Source of the DNA: Riptortus pedestris
Lineage: Eukaryota; Arthropoda; Insecta; Hemiptera; Alydidae
Length of the DNA stretch: 64,000 bases
Reading direction: 5' to 3'
NCBI GenBank assembly: GCA_019009955.1
Contig: CM032229.1
Span: 77,483,001-77,547,000 of the forward strand
Each line of letters starts with the position of its first letter. Within the stretch, counting starts at the first letter, position 1. The notes beneath the pieces are model-generated. The model worked only from the letters and a program-made list of their open reading frames with translations. It made no database searches and had not been told where the DNA came from. The position numbers and the translations under genes were made by a program. Positions 1 to 14,179 of this stretch are shown here, in pieces.

Positions 1-1282
1 CTGCGTGACGGACTTTTTTAGTTCAGCAAACCTCCACCCCTAATGTCATATTAACAATAAGCTGTTATATTATGAACCTCTTTATTTTAAGCATAAATTC
101 CAAATATTGTTATCAAGAGATCTTTATTGTGCGAGATACATTCAAATTTGTCGTTTGGTCTAAAGCTGGGGGAAGTGGGTTTCTGGAAGTTATTTATTTA
201 TTTTATTATAAAAGCACAATTTATTTTAGGCATCAGCCGTGAACAATGAAGAATTAAGTGAGTGATACTCTTGAAGAATTGTTTTCGGCGTACTTGTAAA
301 TTACTGAGATTTCTACCTCACAACTCAGTAGAGGCAAAGTACTAGGTGGGACGACTATGGAATAGCAACCTTTGCTGTTCCGAATTACTCCAAAAGTTTG
401 GAAGCATATGTAGAATTATTTAACTATTGGTTGAGAATAACAAAAGTACAAATAATTCAACATTTTCTGGCTCTCGGCTGACTTGATTCATTTTCCCGCC
501 CTCTGCATTTGCAACCACTACAGTTCCTTATTTTAGATACCTAAAACTTTAAACTTAAACCTCTTTTTATTTTCATTTTTCCTGCAATGCTATTTAGCAA
601 ACTAATTTCTATTTCTTTTTCATTATCTTCGTTTGATTATGAGTGGAACTTTTAACAGGGTCGTAAAACTTATTTCCAATAAATACATCTACATTAGGTA
701 AGAAAGTCCATTTTTTTTATCCTCAGTTACATTTTAGTTTCCTCCAAAGTAAAATATAATTATTTTAAGTTGGGTAAATTAAGCAACAGGAAGGGAGGCC
801 GTGCCAATAAGTTTAAAGTGCGATGAGACTGTTGAGCTCTGTGGAGGAAATGTCGGATTTTCATACATTTGAACTAATAAACCTATTTCAATGAGCAGTT
901 AATTTCGAACTCTATCTATGTTGTTATGTAAATGATTAAATATAGTTTAATTTAAAACTACCTTATAAATCATATTCAAAATTATATTGTCTTCTCCCCT
1001 CGGCGTGGTCTACCTGCATGGCATTAGCTCTACGGGAGAAAAGGGGGAATACATTTATTGTGTTATTCCCTGATTAGTTGTTTATTTACTTAAAAAAGAA
1101 GGAGATATTTGGAAACCTGATGATTCCCATTAGATTACACCTTGTGCTGCTAGGCGCGCTGTTTGGGTGTTGGTGAATCGATCGACCCGCGAGCCTCTTA
1201 CCTGATCCCTTGGGATGACATCTCTTGTTCTGTGGACCACCTTTCTCTAGATTTCCACCTCTTATCAAGACTTGGCCGGAGA
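1..1282. other. Upstream region and probable 5' UTR of unc80
   Basis: There is no gene here that I can recognise. The first 20 bases are the 3' tail of an abundant repeat copy that starts before the window. Bases about 60-165 resemble 23140-23235 and so belong to a dispersed repeat. At 990-1070 two short inverted repeats are visible (TTCTCCC with GGGAGAA, then GGGAATA with TATTCCC). The reading frame of the first exon is open upstream to about 1163 but has no ATG before 1283, so this part is read as 5' UTR. I see no convincing TATA box or initiator. Confidence 0.5.
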
Positions 1283-1362
1283 ATGGACTGGAAAACAGTT
1301 ACAACTGATACCAGCCAGGCTCTGCCCATTCCTATACAGATTTTTTTATGGCAGCAAACCAG
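1283..1362 (+). CDS. unc80: unc80 exon 1 with start codon
   Basis: Codes residues 1-26 plus two bases. The ATG at 1283 has A at -3 and G at +4, and is the first ATG in this frame. The segment PIPIQIFLWQQT matches the extreme N-terminus of UNC80 proteins, in which a few residues precede it. The donor is AG|gtacat, phase 2. Confidence 0.9.
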
Positions 1363-4300
1363 GTACATATTTTGACAGATGGTACAGGGTGACTTGTCTA
1401 CAGACTTAATTTTGAGATTTTTATAATTTCACTTCACTTATTTAAGATTCCTTGTTCGAGTTTGGGTAAAAATATTTGTTTCTGTTTATGTAACAGAACT
1501 GTCATTTATAAATTATCTCTCTAGTTATCAGAAAAGTGGCCCTTTATTTGAGTGAGCTTAATTTTTGTCTGTTTACAACTTTTAGAATAAATATTTTATT
1601 GTTACTTTTTACCATTGGGTACTGTCTAATTTAGCCTTATGACAAAAACTTAATTTGGGCTCTGAATTATTACATTTTTTTTTTCTTTCACTTTTAATGA
1701 ACAGTATTTCTAATTTTTGAGGACTTTTATTGCTGTAATTTATAATCACTAGCTGTCAATACTCTGTATCTTATAATACAAATAATGTATCTAGGCATTA
1801 TTATTTACTGGGGGTCAATAAAATAGTATTGGCACTTAGTGGTATCCTTCTCCAAGCTATTAGATCTACACAATCAATTGCTACTTCTCCAAATCACTGA
1901 TACAGATCTACTAGTTTGAGTGGGTTGTCTTATGAGAGAAGAATTTATTCAAATTAGTGGCCCTTTATCTCCGGCATAGGATGTTGTAGTACCGAACTTG
2001 GCAGCCAGGAGGCCCGAGGTCAACTCCTCATATATTTGATAAATTTACCTCATATGTAAGAGATAAGTCTCCTTTACATAGATGAGTCTACTAGCTCTGC
2101 TTTCCTTGAAATTGTTCCAATACTTCTGGGTACAAGAAAGGTCAGCACTTCAACTTGATGAATGGCTTTATTCTTCAAAGTACTTTAAGAGCCTCAAGCT
2201 CGCTATCTGTACTCTTCTATTATTGCTCGATGTGAGACCCCTGAGTACACTAAAAGTTATAGAGGAGCACTAAAATTATGGCTGAAGCTTTGAAAGCAAA
2301 ATATAAACATTTACCAAATGGAGGTTCTTGACATCTCTGTATGTCTGGGGACTTCTTTCTCCACGAACCATCCCTTAGGATACCTAATTGTTTTTTCTGC
2401 CTCGCTTCTTTCGTTCATTGGATCCCGTTTCTGTTTTGGATTCTCTACAAATATTAAATTCCTCTTTCCATCATAGTAAAAGTCCCTTGCATTATGACTT
2501 TGTTCTGGCTAGTATTAACTCAAAATTCATAAATAAGGCACCCTTACCCGTTATTGTTAGTTTAATTTATATTTTACTAGCAAGACTTTCTTTTTTTGTT
2601 CCTTCTTAATTACATCTATTGTTTCTAATTTTGTATTCCTCAGCCTTTTTGCTACTAATTCCAAATCTCTTTTTCTTATTAAAATACTCATTTTATGTTA
2701 ACTATTTTTCTTATTTCTTCAAACAAAAATTATATAGTCATATTCTTGTTTTTCAGTCCTTTTACACGGCCAAAGCTCGGAAAACTGCATGAATCATCAT
2801 GTATGGTAAGATGTTTTATGTACTTAAAACTCAATTTAATATATTTATAAATGTCAATTTTGCAATAATGAAATGTTTATATATTTAAGTTCATAGTTAA
2901 TTGTATATACACTGCACTTATAAGCCTGACTGTTGTGTTGTCCTGTCCTAATCAATGCTTTCTGTCCGTCTGTCTCATGCTGTCTGCTTTCATATCAACA
3001 GTTCTGCCAAAATGCACCTGGTCATCATGTAAGTATTTAAAAAACTTTGGGTTTATATTACACTTCTTTAAAGCCATTCAAATCAAAATTATTTACAACT
3101 TTATTAGTGAAAATTTGAAAAAAAAAAAAAAGTTAGAAATTGACTATAAAATTATATATCATTCATCAAGGATTGAGATAAAATTTTTCTGGATATATGA
3201 GGAGTGTTAAATAACGACTCGACTGAAGTAATATATGTTTTATATCTTGTCTTGCTTTTCATGTCAGTTAATGTTGCTTTATTGTTATTTTTATTTCTGC
3301 CATTTGTTCATTATTTTATATTAGTTAGTCTCAAGCCCATGAAACTACAGAAAAAAATGTTAGTACTAATAATTTGCAATTATATTCTTAATCATTCTGG
3401 TCTGATGAGTGTTGCGACAAACTCTAAACATGAATTCATTATATAACTGAAATAAACATAATATAGGGTTTTCAAGTCTTTGTAACATTTTCCATTCTTA
3501 TCGCTACTGCTTGAAATGGAATATGTCACGCAGAAGCTGTAAAACTAAGCAGATTTTGCAATTGCTGCTATGACAGACTAATGACATCCCACATTCAACT
3601 CCCTTTTTCTGAATAAAAACCTTATTTAAATAAGACTTGAAATTTAAGCTGAATATTAAATGTTATTAATACGATTTTTTTAAAGTAAGAATTTATGATT
3701 TGAACTGGGGCTACTCTGAAGACTGAAAACTAAACACAAAAATAATGTTTAAATTTCGAGTTAGAGAAATAATTGTACAATATGACATTTTCTACAAGAT
3801 AGGTTATTTAACTTTTTCCCATCTAACTTCTAGTAATGAAAATTTCAGTTTTGATTTTTCCTTATCCCTTTCTCTAATCCACCCCACTTCTCCAGGTGTG
3901 ATTACAATTATTAAAAAGCATCATCTTTACGTTTTACATGAAACGGTTAAATATTGTGCAAGCATTGTATTGACCAAAAAAAAGTAAGGCCTCTAGTTAA
4001 TTGATGACATCTTCACAAATTTATCTGTGGTTCTCACACTGTAAAAAATATTTAACCTTAGATAAGGTGTAGTATTATTAGCTAATGTGAGATGACTAGG
4101 AGTGAGGGTTTATTGAAGGCTTAAATTAAAACTAAAAAATACAAATATTTCAGTTTTTATTTGTATATATACTTTGGATTTTTTTTTCTGGATGTCTCAT
4201 ATATGGTTTTGATTCTTCAAATTTTTTTTTTTGCTACAATCCTTATTTTATAAATATTATATTTCTTCTGACTTGTACCGTCCATAGGGATGGTAATTTT

Positions 4301-4904
4301 TGGTCCAAGCAACAGTAGTGATGGCCAGTCTAAAGAAAACTGAATTGTTGATAATTAGCATCCCTATGGGTGTAAAGACCGCTAGAGCATAAAGTAGGGA
4401 CAATTCAGAAGAAAATTTACGAACTCATAAAGATAACATTGTATGCAGTATGTCTCTATTTTTTTTCTTTGCATTATGTTGAAAATAATATATTATTAAT
4501 GTTGTGACTATCTCATTCAAATATGAATAGATCGACAGAAGTTTATTTGGTAGTGAAACACACACTCTCTTCTTCAACGCATTTATTAATCATCTCTACA
4601 TTTTTACTTTCTACAAAGTGTGATGTGAGGAGATTGCACTACCTTACATATACCTATACTATCTTCCGCTCAAATAGCCACGTCAATACTGTTTTGAGTG
4701 ACTTTCAAATAATTGACTGAGTGGAAGTGGGTAGTGTAATCTCCTGAAGAGGCTCTGTAGAAAATGAAACATTTATTAATGTTCAATAAATGTATTAAAC
4801 AAGAGAAGTGAGTGTTTGTCTACCAAATGATGTTCTGAAAATTTATTCGTATATGAAAATATTTTAAGAATTATTTTTCCTTAAATAACATGAACAGTAT
4901 TAAT

Positions 4905-4948
<44 letters not shown>

Positions 4949-7900
4949 CATCACTTTTCATCATTTTATTTTTAATATTATTCTTATTAATGTTTTTGTT
5001 TCTTTAAATCTTAACCTAGGTTTAGGGAAACATTAAAATATATGCTCCTTATAATCATTAGACATTTTGCTAACTGAGCTACTCTTGTCTGGGCATTTCA
5101 TTTTTTTTGGCTTGATGAGAATTTTCTTCCAAATATCTTTATATGTTCCATCTTGTAGGTTGAAGGTCCAATGAAATCAATGTTTAAACTCATCACTAAC
5201 CTCTAGTATCTCTGACATGGAAACAGGAGCATTCGAAAGCTCTTAGAGCTAAAACAGATTATGTTATAAAGGAGATGTCATTTATATTACCTGGGAACAT
5301 TATTCTTCACAGTTTATTATATATATCTTGAGTTTTGTAATAATTATGTATGCTTAAGTGTAGTCTAATTTAATTAATACATTTTTTCAAATATAGGGTC
5401 CTCAATTACATATTGTTAATTCTTTAATCGAAATGGTTATTTTTTTTTTGTTTGCCAAATGTGGTTGTTAATCATTGTTGAGTGTTTTTGTGAATTGTAC
5501 TCTGTGCTTTATGAAGTACTGCTCATTTTTTGTTGGCAATTGAAAATGACATTGATAAATATGACTTAGAATGTGGTCTGACATTAACTTGATTTTATTT
5601 ATATTTTCTGCTTTCATCTGAAGGAGTTGAAGGAAGCATGCAAGGTTGGTATTGATTTGTTTTATCGTTATATCCTATGAGATAATATTAACCGAAACTG
5701 CTTTTGTAATTATCCATCATCCTGATAACAGTGCTTGCAAGAAAATTTTTAGTAAAAGTGGGTATGGGATTTTACACACTTGTTCGACAAATGTAGCTGT
5801 GTAAAAAAGTTGCACCTTTTGAGTCTTCATAATGGCAATTGAAATGGTTAGTTGCTTATGCGAGCTGATTTTTATGGTAGGGTATTGAGAATTTGAGAAA
5901 GTATCTTTATAGATTGAACTTGTAATACTAGTATTTTATGATGAGGGCTGATGAGTGAATTAACAATTATTATTTGACAAATTATTTGATTTAAAAGTTA
6001 TTTAAATATTATTTATTTACACTTTATCTTTAACCACTTTATGTGGGAACTCATGTAATGCAGCCATGAAAGTATTCTATTTATTAAGTAACTATATGTG
6101 AAGGATACAATGATCGTGATGAGATACAGTTTATTTGTAAAACAACTAATAATAATACGATAATCATTAAATACATTGGCGGATGATAAAAGGTGGATGT
6201 TATTATGGTATTTTTAAGTCATTCCTTCCACATATGTTTTTCTATAGCAGAATAACACCCCCATAATGCACATTCCATCATTGTTACTCGTTTTCATTAA
6301 TGTAAAACCTTTCGAAAGAAAATAAAACACCTCACTTTGTTTAACATCTTTATGCTTGTTTGGCTCTATATGTTTCTCCTTTAATATCATACCTCTCTTC
6401 AAGAAGATGCAACTAAACTCTACTTCAGGAGACACATTTCTTTTAAAGCTGAATTTTTTTTTTGGGTGCATTATTATTGAATGGTTCTAGCTTCTGCTTT
6501 GATACCATTTTTGAGCACTTGACCATCTTTTCAAATGTTTTCTTCTATTTTTGATACAGTAAGGTCTTAATTAAAATAATCATTCTAAGCATAACATCAT
6601 CAGGAATCATTAGGAAATCAAGTTTTTATGATTTATAAGTTTAGATATATGAGCATTGGCCTAGAAATGAAAACCATAAGAATTCAGTGTTTTAGAGATT
6701 GCGGCAATCCTCAGTCAAAGGTTTAACTGCATGTTGTTTCACTGGTAGTAGGATGAGTGTGAATTAAGTTTTACAGACATCAGATTACTTAAGAAAAATA
6801 AGCAATTGTTAGAATATTTAACATTTTAAGTTTCATATTCTGTGACCAAGTTAATTTTGTTTAGCTTTTATTTTATATGAATTCAATATTAATTACAAAT
6901 TACTTTACTTTCGTTAGGCATTTGAAAAAGTGTTGGTGCAAAATTTACAATTCGGCCTTTCACCCAGTCTCACTGAGGCAATTAACTCAATACCAAGATG
7001 GAGACTGGTTCAAGCAGCATTTCCTCATGTTCTTCACTGTACTGCTTCTCTACTCCATAACAGGTATTATAGACTGTATTCGACTTAATATGTGAAATAC
7101 TTATTAAAAAGAAGCTTAAACATATTAAGATATGCACACATTGGCTCGGACAATACATAGGAAAAAATAAGGCATTCACATCATTTGTGAACATTTAATA
7201 CATGGCTTTAGTAGATCAGCAATTCCATAATTTGACATTTCATGCTTAAAATGCTAGTTGAAATAGCTAAAAATAAAGCTGAGATCTTGTATTCAAAATT
7301 GTATTACTTGTTTATTTATTATATACCTATTTATAGATATGGTGAGGCAGAGGGATTATATATTTTTAGTTGATTTTTTTTTTCTTTTAGATGCTTTTCT
7401 ATGTTCAATTTATCAACAACAAAAATTATTGTAGCTTATTCTGTTAAAACAAGTGCTTTTCAATATATATTAAATGTTTAACAGGTTTAATTCTATAACA
7501 TTTTTAGATTCAACTCATAATAAGTGAGATATTTCAAATTTTTAACCCCCCTCTATACCCCCTTCGATTCCTGATCTAATTTGAGTCATTAACAAATATG
7601 GTGTTAAATTCATATAGAATGAAACTATTAAATATTGAGTATGGTGCAGTATCAAATAAACATTGTTGAGTCAAGATTGTAAAATCATAGATTGGAGATA
7701 TAATCACACAAGGTATATGCATGTACCTCACATAGTAAAAGTTCAATAAAATCATTATTGTGTATTTAAGATTGGAATAAGATGTTTCATGATATATTGG
7801 CTTGTTGTTACGAAGACATTGCCAGGTCAGGCAAAATTGTGAGATTTCAAGGATCATTGTTGGATGCAATGGACTCCATTGTAGAAGTTCTGGCCTTGAT

Positions 7901-9739
7901 TTCCTTTGCATGGTTTAAGTCATTCTTAAAAGGGGTTCTTATACAAATAAGAGTTTATTTGTATGAAATACAGGAATAAAGTAAGTTTTTACATTAATTA
8001 ATGATCACTAATACACAATATGTGGTACTAAAATGTACGAATGCATTTACACATATATAAATAAAACCTCTGGAGCAGTCATATTCAGTGTTGTATTGTG
8101 AAGGTTGAACTTGTTTAAAAATGATTGTCTTTTAAACACAAAAATTGAATGCCCATTAACCACTATCATTGATACATAGCTAAATTTAACTTTTTTAGGA
8201 AGGACACAAATTTGCAGAACCTTGGTGCAGCTGAAAGTAAAATGCTATATATTCTCCACTGGATAATACTTGATGCTGCAGAAGAGTGTGCTGAAGCTGA
8301 CTATGACAAAGGAATTTGCCAAACATCACCCTTTGCTTATCTTTTTTCAGTCCCAACAATTACGGTATCAGTCAAATTTTACTTTTAAAGAAATAATTAT
8401 TTCTTTTATTTTATTATGCTTGAAAAATCTTGTCTACATGGTCATATGTATAAAACCATCCAATTGCAGGAGGAAAATTACAGAGCGCTTCAAATATTTG
8501 AAAATATAGGCCCTTGACGAGTAGTATATTGATTTATGAAATATATAGGATGACGTTTACAATAAATGACTATTGTTGTTTGACATATTTGAAACTATCA
8601 CTAATATTTGTTATGTATAATGGATAGAATTCAGTCAAAAAGAATCTTTTTATATTTATTTAAAATTACGGTTATAATTTCCAACAAGGCTGATTGGTCC
8701 CAAATTTATTTTTTATTTATTTAGACATATTTTCACAGCATCTTCAAACCCTTTAATGTTCAAATACTTTAGAAACATTTGAAAATATTTCTGTCGTTTA
8801 TGCCAGTCGAAAGTTTAAATAGAACAACGGTTACCTCACTGTTGTAGTCAACATAGCTACCCATGTAATATTTTCTCACGTTTAAAAATTATATTTGTAG
8901 TTTTTGATCTATTACTAGCAATCGGTAGGCCTTGGGATCCATAGGAATTGCTCTGCCCTGGATTATTTTTGGTCATTTGAAAAGCAGACTAAGGTGGCTA
9001 CTCACATGGGTACTTTTTTAGCAGATTTCCCATAAGGGAAATCAGCTATTGAGGTTGTACTCATGACGGAATTTTTGAAATTTTTCTTCAAATGTCCATC
9101 GATCCTACCTAGATGACGAAAATGAGGTCCGTTCAAAACTGTATATATATATATTTTTTTTTTGTCTGTTACCGCTCTAGCGGTCGCAATTTTTGTTTGA
9201 TCGCTACCAAACTCGATATTTAGTCGTTTTATGTAAAAAGAAAGATCAAGTTCGTTAACGGCTGAAATCGGACCAGTGGGAGGGGTGGTTTAGAGGGGAG
9301 GATTTTCGAAAATTCAAAATATCTCCATACGTCAGATCGAAAAATTGTACAGGATCAATCTTATTGAAAATTAAATTTACTATAAATATTTTTATATACA
9401 TTTATTCTCTATCTCGAATATTAACCGAGATATTTGCATTTTTATTAAATCTGGACAGATAACGGACGAGTAACATTCCCGCCAAAAGCTAGTTCGGCTG
9501 TTCCCTTAAAAACTGAAATTCCTCTATTGTAAAACGTCACGTGGGAAATCTGCTTAGTTTACGCAGCCCCTGTGTGACGGACTTTTTTATCTTTCTTGAA
9601 ACCAAGTTCCACAATGTTTGATTTTTATTATTTTATTATATCACGACTTCCCTACATTTGGGCCAAGATTTAGTCAGGACTGGTGTCCAGTTCATTGTAT
9701 CTGAATGCATTGTGAGTTCTAGTTTTGGAGAAGCTAGGC

Positions 9740-9770
<31 letters not shown>

Positions 9771-12700
9771 TTGAAATGCATGAAACAACAAAAGATATTC
9801 CGATTTCATGAGGGTCGGGTGGGTGTTTGTCTTAATATACTTAGTAAACATTGAGTTATAGGTTCAATTCCCCCATTGTCAGTCAGAATTTATTTAACCC
9901 TTCAGATGGCAAGGAATCACAATAGCGTCTCGCACTCTCATGCAGACATTCTCACCACATGCCTACCTATCATTCCCACTGGCGCTGCTTGCCATCCATT
10001 TTTTATATTCTATTTAAACAATTTTAGGAAAACTTCAGATAGAAGAGGGGTCCTGGGTTTATAACTGTAGCAGTGGGAAATAACAGTAGATGACTTGAAA
10101 GTTAATAATAGTGAAAACAGCATGCTATTTGTTGTTCTGAAAAGTAGCTATCATTTATAGTAGGGACCATCAGACAATTTTCTAAGATATTTAACGATGA
10201 TTCCTGAATAGAAAAAAAAAAAGTAAAGGAAGAAAATCATTACACTTCATTGACATTTTGATATCTGAATCATTTTTCTTATTCTGTATGTTATAAGAGA
10301 ATACATTGAATGCTCGAAACATTATGAATATAATTAAACTTTCATTAAAAACATTTCTTTGATTCTAGCTATTTATATACCTCTTGGCTCCTTTGTGTCA
10401 TCAAGTGAAAGAAGGTGACTTACAAACATTCAGACTTGAGAATGGGATTAAAGTCTGGGAACCTTTATGGGAATACAGACATCCAGATGCTGGTTGTTTC
10501 ACAGCTCTTGCTAAGCCCAAACGACAAGCATGGCCATCTTCTGGTAAAACATCACACACTTCTTTTGCTGGAGTATTTTTGGGACGTAAGTCTACTGAAT
10601 TTTTGTTCTGAAACAGACACATCAATAATAGCGTTTTATAATGTATTTTGATCATCTGAATTTGACATCACATAAGAGACTGTCACTTATCAATGTTCAG
10701 GAAATACTGGAACACAATGGACATCTATGGTGTTATTCCTATTTTTTTTTTTCTAAAAACTAAAGGTTAATTGCCTAATTCTGACTTTGAGCTCATATTC
10801 GGGACACAAACTTTTGCTACAATTTATAAATTTTGAGATGGAGAAAACATTTGTAGAGTACAAAGCCTTTAGTCAGTTAATGTAAGTCTATATTGATTTC
10901 GAGTTCACATTTTTAGATACTTTTCCCCATCATCCATCGTCTTCTAGCGTTCTCATGATCTTATGTTCTTTCTCCATCAGAATGTTTGAGTTTGGTGTAT
11001 TCCCTGAACTGATTAATGGCACACACACTTGCTTTAGAGCATTCCAGTTTTAGGTGGTCTCATTTTACTTTTGTATGCCTGTCTCTGTTCCTTTCTGGCC
11101 AAGTTTTTTTCTCTTGAGGCTTCTCCCCAGTTTTGAGTATTCATTGAGTGTTTTTAGTTTTTTTTTGTTTTTTTTTTTTTTTTCTGTGTATAGGTGTAGT
11201 GTTACCAGAAGCCATTTTATTTATGTTTCATCATTAAACTTCATCTCCACACCTTAGTGTTCCACCTCTATCAACCATACATACAGCAATTATCTCTTCT
11301 ATCACTCTTCTTCCTGTGTTCATTTTTTAGTTTGTCATTTCAGGTAAGATGAATTACTTATTTATCTGAAACTCGTCATCTTTACACTTTCTCTTTATGT
11401 CTACCTGAAGCCGCTCATATTAGTTTTCATGTTTTATTCTTGCTTTTTTGCCTGACATTAGTATTCCTTAGTGATGATTTTACATGTAAGATTGGATATA
11501 TAAAAGTATTTAAGATTATAATATAATCTGCAATACGTTATTGAGTTCAGTATGGCCTACAAATCTATCATTACTGGAATCAAGTATTTTAATAAGGTGT
11601 GAACTTCTATTTTTGTAGACTTATTGACATTGAATAAACTGTAGGAGTTGGAGGAAAGATGAAGTGATGTATGAGAGTTTCTGACGGAAGTTCAGACGTC
11701 CTACCATTCAGACTCATATTTTAAAAATAATTTGTTTGTATGATACTTTAGGTAAAACTCCTACTGGAGCTGATAGCTATCCTCCAGCAGAAAGTCCTCC
11801 AAGTCAGACTGTTAGCTTAGGATTTTTTGATCAACCTCAAACTTCTGGAAAACAAAGCGATGAAGAGGTAAATTTTAATTCTTGATAACTGTTTTTTTTC
11901 TTTTTGTGATATATATTTATTTCTGCATGTACATAGTTTTCCATGAAGCATGAAGGACTTTTTAAAGATTCTACAGTAGGTAATTAGTATTAAATAGGAT
12001 GAATGAAATAAATAGGAGTCGCTGTATGCATTTCAAACCTGTGTAAGCACTTCTTAAAACTGTTTCAACTAGCAATAGTCGCAACTCTATAGACCTTCAT
12101 TGGTTATTATATTGCCTCTGTGAATGCACTTCAATTAAATCCCAATCTTGAGTCCATAACTGTAAAGGCTTTTTTCCAAATTTAATTTGATTTACTTTAA
12201 CTAACTTTTAAGCTCTCTGTTTTGACCGTGTTCTTCAGCTCATGGCAAGGCCCATTTGCATCATTGTAGAATAAAAGTATTAAAACGAGAAGGTACTTTA
12301 ATATACCAAGCAATATATTTTTGTTGTTACTGGCCAAAGAGATTTGCATTTTGTGGAAAATATTAATAGTAAGTTAATATAATTTGGACTGGTCTAGATA
12401 TAGATGCAGAGCTACTAGACTAGGTACAAGTGTTGTGTATTTGAATCAGTTTATTCAATAGTGGTTTCTTTTTCATTTGTCTCAGTCTCAATGTTTAGGA
12501 TGTTTCAAGCTCTTCATGATGTCATTGTTATTAGTTAATCTCTTGAAAGATGCCACTTCATGTTCATGGGATCCTCTTCTCTAATGATTTTTTATTAAAA
12601 AAAAAAAAGGTGTTTACTTTGTTATTTATGGCAACATTTGTTATATGCACTTTTGTTGTATAACAAAGTATAAATGAGATAATCCCTAAAAACTATAGCA

Positions 12701-13723
12701 GGAATCAACAATTTTACTGGACACAAACCATGGAGCCGAACTTAACAACTCGGTATGTGAATTAGCGTCAACTCCTCCATAGTTATAAGCTGTATTAACA
12801 TTTATAGGGATGAAAAGGAGTGGGGGCACTACAAAAATTTTTATTTTCTTATTTTCGAGTAACTTTTGTTGTAGATGTTTTTATCAAATAAAAATCCATA
12901 AACATGATATGCTCATTAACTTTATTTTATTCTGGTATATTTTGACAAATGACATAACGTTCTAAAGTTATACGACAGTTTTAAGTACGATTCATGTTCG
13001 TGAGGAGATAATAAATCTCCACCCCCCCCCCCATTCACTTTCTTAATCTAAATTAAGTTGTGGTTGCATAACATTTATCAGAGTTATATATTTTCCACTG
13101 ATAAGTAAATTATTGTAACATTCTGATGATTTAATTTTTGAATAACTCCAGTTACAATAATTTAAACAACATATTGATGAATTTGCACAACATACGAAAG
13201 CGGAAGTTGTAGAAAGACAATTAAAGACGGCTATAGACCAGCTCTGAATATATCCGCTGACTTGAGTCTGCAAATGGCAGGAAAGGGGTAGATGGTACAT
13301 ATTGATGACAAATACTATCAATGATTATTATTTACTTTGTTGTAAATGATGAAGAGGGATTGAGTAAGAAGTGATTTTACTCATAATGATTTGAACAATA
13401 AATTAGGATTGAATAGTTAACATTTAGTTAGTCTGAAAGTCTCAGCAATAATACCTTGATTGTTCATATTCCCTGGGAGCTTTAAATTTTAATAAAAGTT
13501 AATAAGCAAACAGAAAATGTAAATAGGAAGGACTTATTGTAGTCTTGCAATGAATAAAATTCACACTTATTATTCAGTCTATATATTTCTCAAGCAAAGC
13601 TCTGTCAGTAATGGTACTTAATAATGATGAATATGATTCTGCATGACTATGATTAATATTATCCACAGTATTTTTAACAGTGATACATGGGTCAGGATAT
13701 AATTTATTTTTATTCGTTAAGAC

Positions 13724-13786
<63 letters not shown>

Positions 13787-14136
13787 ATTCTTCATGGAAT
13801 CATTTTTCATGTCTTAGGGTTGGGTTTCATCTCCAAAGGATACAGTATTTCCAGAAACAATTCCTGAAGAGAGTTCTAGCACTGAAGAAGAACATGTTGT
13901 AAGTTTGTAATAACATGTCATTTTTAATTTATTCACATTTTGTCATTCAAATTCATCACATCTTTATTATTTTACAGGTTATTTTTAGGTTACCTTCATT
14001 GGCAGAATCAGAGGGCCTAAAAGAGTCTTCCATATACACAGTAAGCTCTTAATTTAAGTATGAAATTTTATTTTATTTTTTATATGACATTACCTAAAGG
14101 ATATTCAAATGATGAAAGTCATGTGGAAACACATCT

Positions 14137-14179
<43 letters not shown>

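Larger units (their letters stand above)
8365..10368 (+). other. unc80 intron 6
   Basis: Holds a full copy of the abundant 0.6-kb repeat (9021-9582) and a tRNA-headed SINE-like segment (about 9800-9990), both listed separately. The remainder is AT-rich with nothing recognisable. Confidence 0.5.

Noticed and set aside
1163..1282. N-terminal extension of the first unc80 exon by 40 codons
   Set aside because: The frame is open but the supposed start at 1163 is TTG, not ATG, and family proteins start shortly before the PIPIQIFLWQQT motif. ATG at 1283 with good context is preferred.
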